From positions 20,438,467 through 20,502,466 of the forward strand of contig NC_134529.1 of NCBI RefSeq assembly GCF_027942865.1: a stretch of 64,000 bases of DNA, written 5' to 3'. Positions 58,231-64,000 of this stretch are shown one piece after another (the stretch's first letter is position 1; every line of letters begins with the position of its first letter). Under the pieces are notes generated by a model, which did not search any database, had not been told where the DNA came from, and saw only the letters and a list, made by a program, of their open reading frames with translations. Origin of the DNA: Odontesthes bonariensis. Taxonomy: Eukaryota > Chordata > Actinopteri > Atheriniformes > Atherinopsidae. The position numbers were made by a program, and so were the translations under genes.

Positions 58231-60005
58231 AAGTAGATTTTCTGGTGGGCAAAATTCCTTCAAGGTTTCCTTCAATCTTTTCATTTTATCATGAGGAAAT
58301 GTCTCCCTTTGAAAATGTCCCCTGGTTTTTACACTCCAAATACTCAGTCTGCTTGAATTACTCTTACTTTTCAACACCTAGCTACTTGTGCGGAGAACAA
58401 AATATTTTGCCACCCCCACAAAACAGCATGTCACCAGAAATGACTTGAATGAGAGACAAGATACACATTTTCCCATGCGTTACTTATCCATGGCCAACAA
58501 CTGTCGCAAGAGGTGTTCCGTAGTTTTCTTGAATCTCGACGTCTTAAACATTTTCCGCCTCACTCTGTACTTCACTGTCCTTACGTTACACAAGTTCTAT
58601 ATTGTTTTCTTCAAATGTATTTCTCCCTTCAAAGTTTTTACTGTTAATGTAGCGAGGTAATATATATGAGAAACAGAAGGAGGCCACAATGTTCTCGGAG
58701 GCTGATACTAAAAAAAGAGAAGATGGCATCATTTGAAGCGGGCACATTAATGATTCTCAGTTTATGAGTGGGAGTTGCCAAGAGTTTTGGAGGCTGCAAA
58801 AAATGCACTGCAGGTGTCTCAATTACTCGCGCACACATTTCTGAGTGCCTCCAAGGTTAAGAACATCCTACTTTAACTATACTTAGAGTTGTTAATGACA
58901 TTACAAGTGCAGCTTCACTTGCATTATTTCCCTCACTGTATATAAATGTGAACGTTGAACATGGCTGAAATGTAAATATTGACTTTTTGAATCCCTGTTG
59001 CACCTTGTGCCTGAGAGTGATAGCTCTGTTGTATGAAGACGCGGTGTCCTGTGTCAGCACAGTATAGCAGCACATTGCCAAATATCCTCTCGCCATTCCC
59101 CACCTCACAGCAGTGCTCCTACCCCCACTGACACGCACACACCACCTCATTCCAAGACCAGGTCTTGGAGCACAGTGTGATGTGACGCCCGGCATGTGAC
59201 CTGTCATGCTCAGCTGGTGATAGAGTCTGTCTGTATGAATCAACCGTTTCACTAAATTAAAACAAGAAAAAAAAAAAAGTCGCACTTTTATTATAGTTGA
59301 AATACCATAAACAAAAGAAGACAATGGCTGGGAGTGTGTATGGCAGCAGTGTGTTCTCATGGAGGTTTTTCCAGGAGGCTCTGCCTGCCGTCACTCAGAG
59401 AGACACGAACGGAGGAGAGAGGATCAGATCATTATTATCACCAACAGGGATAAACAAGTTGCGACCTCTGTCTTTCTCACCCCATCCTTCTTCTCCTCTC
59501 CCTCCTCACTTTCACTCCCTTTCTGCTCCCTCCCTGCTCCCTCACCCTGCCTCCTCCGTCTCCCCTCTGTTCATCTTTCCCCACAGCCTCCTCCCTTTTG
59601 CTCCACCCCCTCTCCTTGCCCCCACTGAGTGAATAGTGATCATGTCTGGCATTTCATCAGCTCTTTGCACTTCTCTCCTCTATTAAGATTGATGGGCTGC
59701 TTGGCTATAAATGAGCATGCTAAGACTTCGACAGGGCCACGGTCAGGCAAGGGCTACATCCACATAAACACACACACGTATGGAGTCTCACGTGCACCAT
59801 CCCTATTAGCAGCAAAATGCCTGAGCTGGGGCCCAAGGAGGGCATAGTGGCATACACTCAGAAAATATACACATACACACACTTACTTACATGCAGGCAT
59901 GACCTTGTCAGTCACTTCCTGGTGTGTCTGCTGAGGAACATGGAAAAAGTGGTAAAAAAATAGAAAAAAAAGCCACATATTGGTTATCAGTTCTGTCCAG
60001 AGGGT
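58231..60005. other. Intergenic DNA, no gene recognised
   Basis: A pyrimidine-rich tract at 59460-59630 explains Ser/Pro-rich frames. A 167-codon minus frame at 58857-59360 matches no known family. Confidence 0.55.
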
Positions 60006-60075
60006 ATCAATCAATCAATCAAACTTTATTTATATAGCGCATTTCATACCACAGGCAACTCAGTGGGCTGTAATC
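60006..60075 (-). mobile_element. LINE 3' tail with (TGAT)n
   Basis: A short ATCA array (60006-60021) followed by AACTTTATTTATATAGCGCA and TTCATACCACAGGCAACTCA is, on the minus strand, a familiar LINE or SINE 3' end in fish closed by a tetramer array. Only about 70 bases remain. Confidence 0.55.
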
Positions 60076-62871
60076 ACCATCACATTTTTGCACAATTCCT
60101 AACAAATGAGATGAAACTGCCTTATATATATCCAATATGTCGCTTTTTTTTCTTTATTTATTAACAAAACTGATCTAATAGTACATAAATGTGAGCTGTT
60201 ACTTTTACTATGTGCTGCGACACCTCAACAACTAAAGCTAAATGTTACCTTTTCGCCTTGATCAGTCCTGTGCATTAGCTTGGAGCAATTTCAATCCATT
60301 CTTTTTCCAAAAAAGATATTGATACATTGAATTGAGAAAAAAAAAACTCTTTATCTTGAGATAACAGTATAATTTTTTCATTTTCATTATACTGATAGAA
60401 CAGTCCTTGTGATCTTGAGATAATGACATAATTATCTAACCTGTTATCACTACAAAATGAGCTTTGTTATCTCAAGATAAGGACAATGAAAAAAAGATTT
60501 TAACTGAGCAGTCTGGATCACGTTCATTTTAAGTTCAATGGATTTTTAGTTATTAGTGAATGACAGTGTGATTTGTTATGATGTTTCGGTACGCCTGAAC
60601 AAGAACTCAGAAGATTCAGTTTCATTTCTGCTCTTCAGATAAAAACTCACCTGGGTACTGAACCCATCACAGCTTTTGTCACCGTATTTGGGTCTTTTTT
60701 TTTTTAATGGTTCTTTTAGAAGTACCGGGATTTGTCTTTTGATGACATTATTGCAACAGTTTGCCCTTCTCTTCTTAGGTTTAAGGTTGCTCTGCTTAAC
60801 AAGTGCTTATGTCAGGGGGTAATTCAAGTTCCCAAAAAGTCCTCAGCCCTTAAAACTGTCAGCTAAGGCAGCTGTGAATAACTGTCCTGCGCTTGGTTAT
60901 GTGTTGGGCAGAGGACTCAGGAGGGACAGAGCCACAGATCACATGGTTAAAGAACTGACAGACATTTATGAGACATCGCAGATCCTCTCCTTTCTTTCTG
61001 GCTCGACACACAGTCTATCAGACGTTCTCAGTGTCTCTCACTTACATACTTACTATGAAGTTAGCGTGTGTAATCACATGTGCCTCCTTATATCACTGTC
61101 AAAACAGGGAGAGAACTAGGCCAGGAGCTCTTGTCCTTTTTGTTGACATGAAAAGATGAGGAAAATATTGTGTCACAACTATTTCACAACAGCCTTAATA
61201 GATCAAAGTTCATTGGCTGTCTGAGAGGGGGGACGCTGGAAACACGGCGTGCTAAGATTGCAGTAAATCAGCTTTGCCGGGGCAGATGACAAAAATTTAA
61301 TGGCTGTAAAGGACACCCTGAGCTTCAGATTCTTGCAACTGTCATCAAATACTCGCTTGGCCATTAACAGGTCACGCAGACGTAGATAAGCTGAGCCTGC
61401 GACAACACCGGCACACCCACCCTGCTCACATCGCCAGCTGAAGGCCCCCTGGAGCACAGGTGCACTTCTTAGAACAGCAGCAGGGACACAAGTGGCTCTT
61501 TGCCCCATTGCTTGAACTCGTCTCTCTCCTCGGTAAATCTCAGGCTCCTTAAATCGACACACACAAGAATGACAGAAGACTTACGTCTTTCCCTGAAATC
61601 CAACTGACTCTAGTGTCAACACACATTATTACGATCATTCCAAAACTCTTGCTTGGTTCATGAGTCTGAAACCTAGAAATTTTGCATTCATTTCACACAA
61701 AGTGCTATTTGTAATTCTAATATATTGCTCATCATCTACAAATAGAACTCCTTTTTTCTTTTCTGTTTTATGCCTCTGATGTGTGCAATTTAGTTTGCCA
61801 AACCTTAGTCTTCAGCCTCCACTCCAGACAACTTTCTTGTAACAGCCCAACATGACTTCACCTGTGGACTCTCCCGTTCGTATGCTTGGTCACGCACAGC
61901 AGGCCACAGCTGCCCTCTGAGCATGCTCAAACACGTGGTCTTGTCTTCGGCCCATATGTTAATGAAAACTTCAATCGCACAGAAAGCTAAAACCGCATAA
62001 CTGGCCTCTATGCAAATACTAACTTGCGTGTTGAGTGCACGGGATAGGGAATTCTCCAAGGGAAGGAGGAAACCTTACTGTTTGACCATGCCACAGACCA
62101 TCAAATTGACAGTTTTCCTATCTTAATGGTATTATTCCTGTTTTGTTTAGCGTTGACTAATTTGATCCAATCTTCGAAAAAATATTGTTGATAAAAACCT
62201 TTTTATCATTGTCTTTTTTTAACTTCATCGACTCAGACTTTTCCAAATAAGTTGGTTAGATGCCAAACTATAAAGGTCAGGCATGCTTATTACCAATTCA
62301 GCTAAATTTAGCACTGAGCATCAAGTGAAAACATTTCATTTTGTTGTGGATCAGCAAATGCCATGACTGACCACAACTGTTTTCACAAAGTTCTGAAAGC
62401 CCAATGAGCCTGTAATCCAGTCAAGAATCCTACACTTCTCTTAATTTCCCTCTTTCATTCTTCGCTGTTATCTTAGACGTCTATATTAGTATGCCCGACC
62501 TGGCAATGAATACATACCCATACATGCAATCACGCTCTAAATGAAGACTGATATCTCTCAGCTTTGATTTGATGCCTCAGACCTTTGGGGATATTCGGTG
62601 TCATGATGAGATGCTTTGGCAGCACTGAGAGGTGTGGATTTATGGGTGGCTAATGTTAACAGTAAATCAAAGTGGCCTACGCCAGATAATAATAGATATA
62701 ACAAGTAAAGATGATACATTAAACTTGATTTGTATTACTGTGAGTTTTGTTGTAGTGACACATTAAAATGCCAGCCAACAGTCAGCCTCTACCTTATTTC
62801 CACATTACATAATGTGAAAATCACTTGTAATTGATGCTTAATTTAATAATACAGTACAAAAATTAAAAAAT
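60076..62871. other. Intergenic DNA, no gene recognised
   Basis: Holds the inverted-repeat unit at 60351-60480 (separate entry). A 119-codon minus frame at 61203-61562 has a mixed, non-repetitive composition but no domain I recognise. The rest is featureless to me. Confidence 0.5.
60351..60480. repeat. Small inverted-repeat unit (MITE-like)
   Basis: TTATCTTGAGATAAC (60351-60365) is the exact complement of GTTATCTCAAGATAA (60466-60480). A third related word, GATCTTGAGATAAT, lies inside near 60411. A 130-base AT-rich unit with 15-base terminal inverted repeats fits a MITE, but no target duplication is evident. Confidence 0.55.
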
Positions 62872-63200
62872 GTGGCAGCATGGTGGAGCAGTGTTTTTTT
62901 TTTGCATGGTCACCTCGCGGCCAGAGGATTAGAATTTCAGCCGGTGCCTTTCTGTGCGGCGTTTGCACGCTCTCTGGTTTCATCTCGCAGTCCAGTGACA
63001 TGCATCTTACGAGAATTAGCGATTCTAAACTTTCTGTGGCACGAGTGTTAACGTGCATGGTTGTCTGTGTCTGCATAACCCCAGATGGACTGGCGACCTT
63101 CCCGGTGTGCACTCCGCCTCTCACACGGCAGGGGCAAGCTGCGGCCCCACACGACCCTGAACAAGATAAAGTGGGTGTAGAAAACGGATTGGACGGATTA
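62872..63200 (+). mobile_element. tRNA-derived SINE, copy C
   Basis: This plus-strand relative of the SINE at 12.6 kb starts with a decayed tRNA-like head (GCAGCATGGTGGAGCAGTG, broken by a T run at about 62895). It continues with GGTGCCTTTCTGTGCGGCG, CAGTCCAGTGACATGCATC, CATGGTTGTCTGTGTCTGC, GACTGGCGACC and the end GACCCTGAACAAGATAAAG. A 112-codon frame across it is accidental. It extends further 3' than copy A. Confidence 0.75.
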
Positions 63201-63439
63201 AAACTCTCCAATATGTAGCACAGAGTAGTTTCACGGCTCTTGAGTGTCACCGCCAAGGATATAGCTGACATACAGGGCAGGAACATCTAAGCTTACAACA
63301 TGAAATGATTATTTTTAAGGAATTCTTTTTTTAAATTTTTCACTTTGTTATGAGTATCCCCTCTAATATAGATCAAATTTGTAGCATTCCTAGCATGTCT
63401 ATATAATGGGTCTTTTGTGTATTAAAAAGTCAACATGAA

Positions 63440-63660
63440 CAAAATCAGTTATCAGCTCTGTTGCTGGAGATTCTCGCTTTCAGTTTGCAGTTTGCAGATG
63501 ACCACGTGCTGTCTCAGGAAGGCAAAGTCTGAAAGCCTGTACGATCTATTCTACGTAGAAGATTGAAGACTACATGAGGGGGTGGGGCTTTGCAGCTAAT
63601 TTGCATGCACTGCAATGAAATGAGAAGCTAGCACAAGCTACAAGGAAAAGTTATTTGGTG
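63440..63660 (+). repeat. Unclassified dispersed repeat fragment, partner of 18190-18450
   Basis: GGGGCTTTGCAGCTAATTTGC and GAAATGAGAAGCTAG align with the 18.3-18.4 kb copy. The upstream block with CTACGTAGAAGATTGAAGAC resembles a dispersed fish sequence that I recall but cannot classify. Confidence 0.4.
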
Positions 63661-63744
63661 CGTTTTGCTTCATCGAACTATAATATAGTAGAATGAATTG
63701 GATTATTTTGTAAATAATTATGATTACAATGAATTGAATTCCAA

Positions 63745-63855
63745 TTGGCTTGAATTGGGCTATACTATTTAAGTGCCTTGAGATGACATTTGTTGTATTT
63801 GGCACTATATAAATAAAACTGAATTGAATTGAATTGAATTGAATTGAATTGAATT
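63745..63855 (+). mobile_element. LINE 3' tail ending in (GAATT)7
   Basis: The block GTGCCTTGAGATGACATTTG, TTTGGCACTATATAAATAAA, followed by seven exact GAATT units (63821-63855), is a well-known type of fish LINE or SINE 3' end with a pentamer array. The body upstream is not recognisable, so the copy is severely 5'-truncated. Confidence 0.65.
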
Positions 63856-64000
63856 AAGAGAAATGGATTCAGGTTATTTGGAGACACCGTAGTGACATTT
63901 CAAAACTCTTTCCCCCTTACTTTTTGTATATCTGCTTCAAAAAATTTTGACACTGACACCAAAAACAAACAGGTATATCTTTCAGTAGCTGTGTTTTCAC

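Noticed and set aside
59297..59632. Ser/Pro-rich frames
   Set aside because: Again a pyrimidine-rich tract (59460-59630).
61203..61562. 119-codon minus-strand frame
   Set aside because: Mixed composition but no known domain or splice context.
62880..63218. 112-codon plus and 147-codon minus frames
   Set aside because: Both lie across a tRNA-derived SINE.

Overview
The window looks like nuclear DNA of a ray-finned (teleost) fish, from a gene-poor intergenic or long intronic stretch. It is AT-rich, has many CA/GT microsatellites, and carries a repeat set I recognise from fish genomes. That set includes L2-type LINE tails sharing a 3' motif with a tRNA-derived SINE, a Tc1-like transposon remnant, PIF/Harbinger-type DNA transposons, an RTE/Rex-like LINE, and two LINE lineages with a restriction-like endonuclease. 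I recognise no intact host protein-coding gene. Most reading frames over 60 codons run through low-complexity DNA, lie inside repeats, or match no family I know.

Layout: 1-24 kb is mostly single-copy-looking DNA. It contains one copy of an unclassified repeat (6.86-7.75 kb), a tRNA-derived SINE (12.6 kb) with a second fragment at 20 kb, a 66-bp CG/CA alternating tract (16.04 kb) and a degenerate GCTAGC-rich repeat (18.6 kb). At 24.0 kb a tRNA-Thr-like sequence lies just upstream of an L2-type LINE 3' end. From 25.8 to 39.1 kb there are further copies of the unclassified repeat, an old endonuclease-type LINE (29 kb, minus), a 25-29 bp minisatellite (30.4 kb), a possible regulatory block (31.9 kb) and a decayed LINE reverse transcriptase (36 kb).

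From 42.2 to 47.65 kb there is a dense nest of mobile elements. In order these are a decayed restriction-endonuclease LINE, an RTE-like LINE 3' fragment broken by two separate terminal-inverted-repeat elements, an internally deleted Tc1-like element, and a 0.6-kb element with a 9-bp target duplication. The first inverted-repeat element keeps a Myb/SANT-like exon relic; the second keeps the first transposase exon. The last element carries the start of a RecQ-like helicase up to its Walker A motif. Reading frames, target duplications and nesting support most of these calls directly.

From 47.7 to 64 kb the DNA is again sparse. It holds a SINE and a second tRNA-Thr-like sequence (53 kb, minus), a perfect 16-bp hairpin (58.2 kb), a small inverted-repeat unit (60.4 kb), a third SINE copy (62.9 kb) and two LINE 3' tails, one ending in a GAATT array.

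I found no pathway or operon-like system. The most unusual objects are the helicase-bearing element, the hairpin formed by an apparent template switch inside the transposase exon, and the paired tRNA-Thr-like loci.
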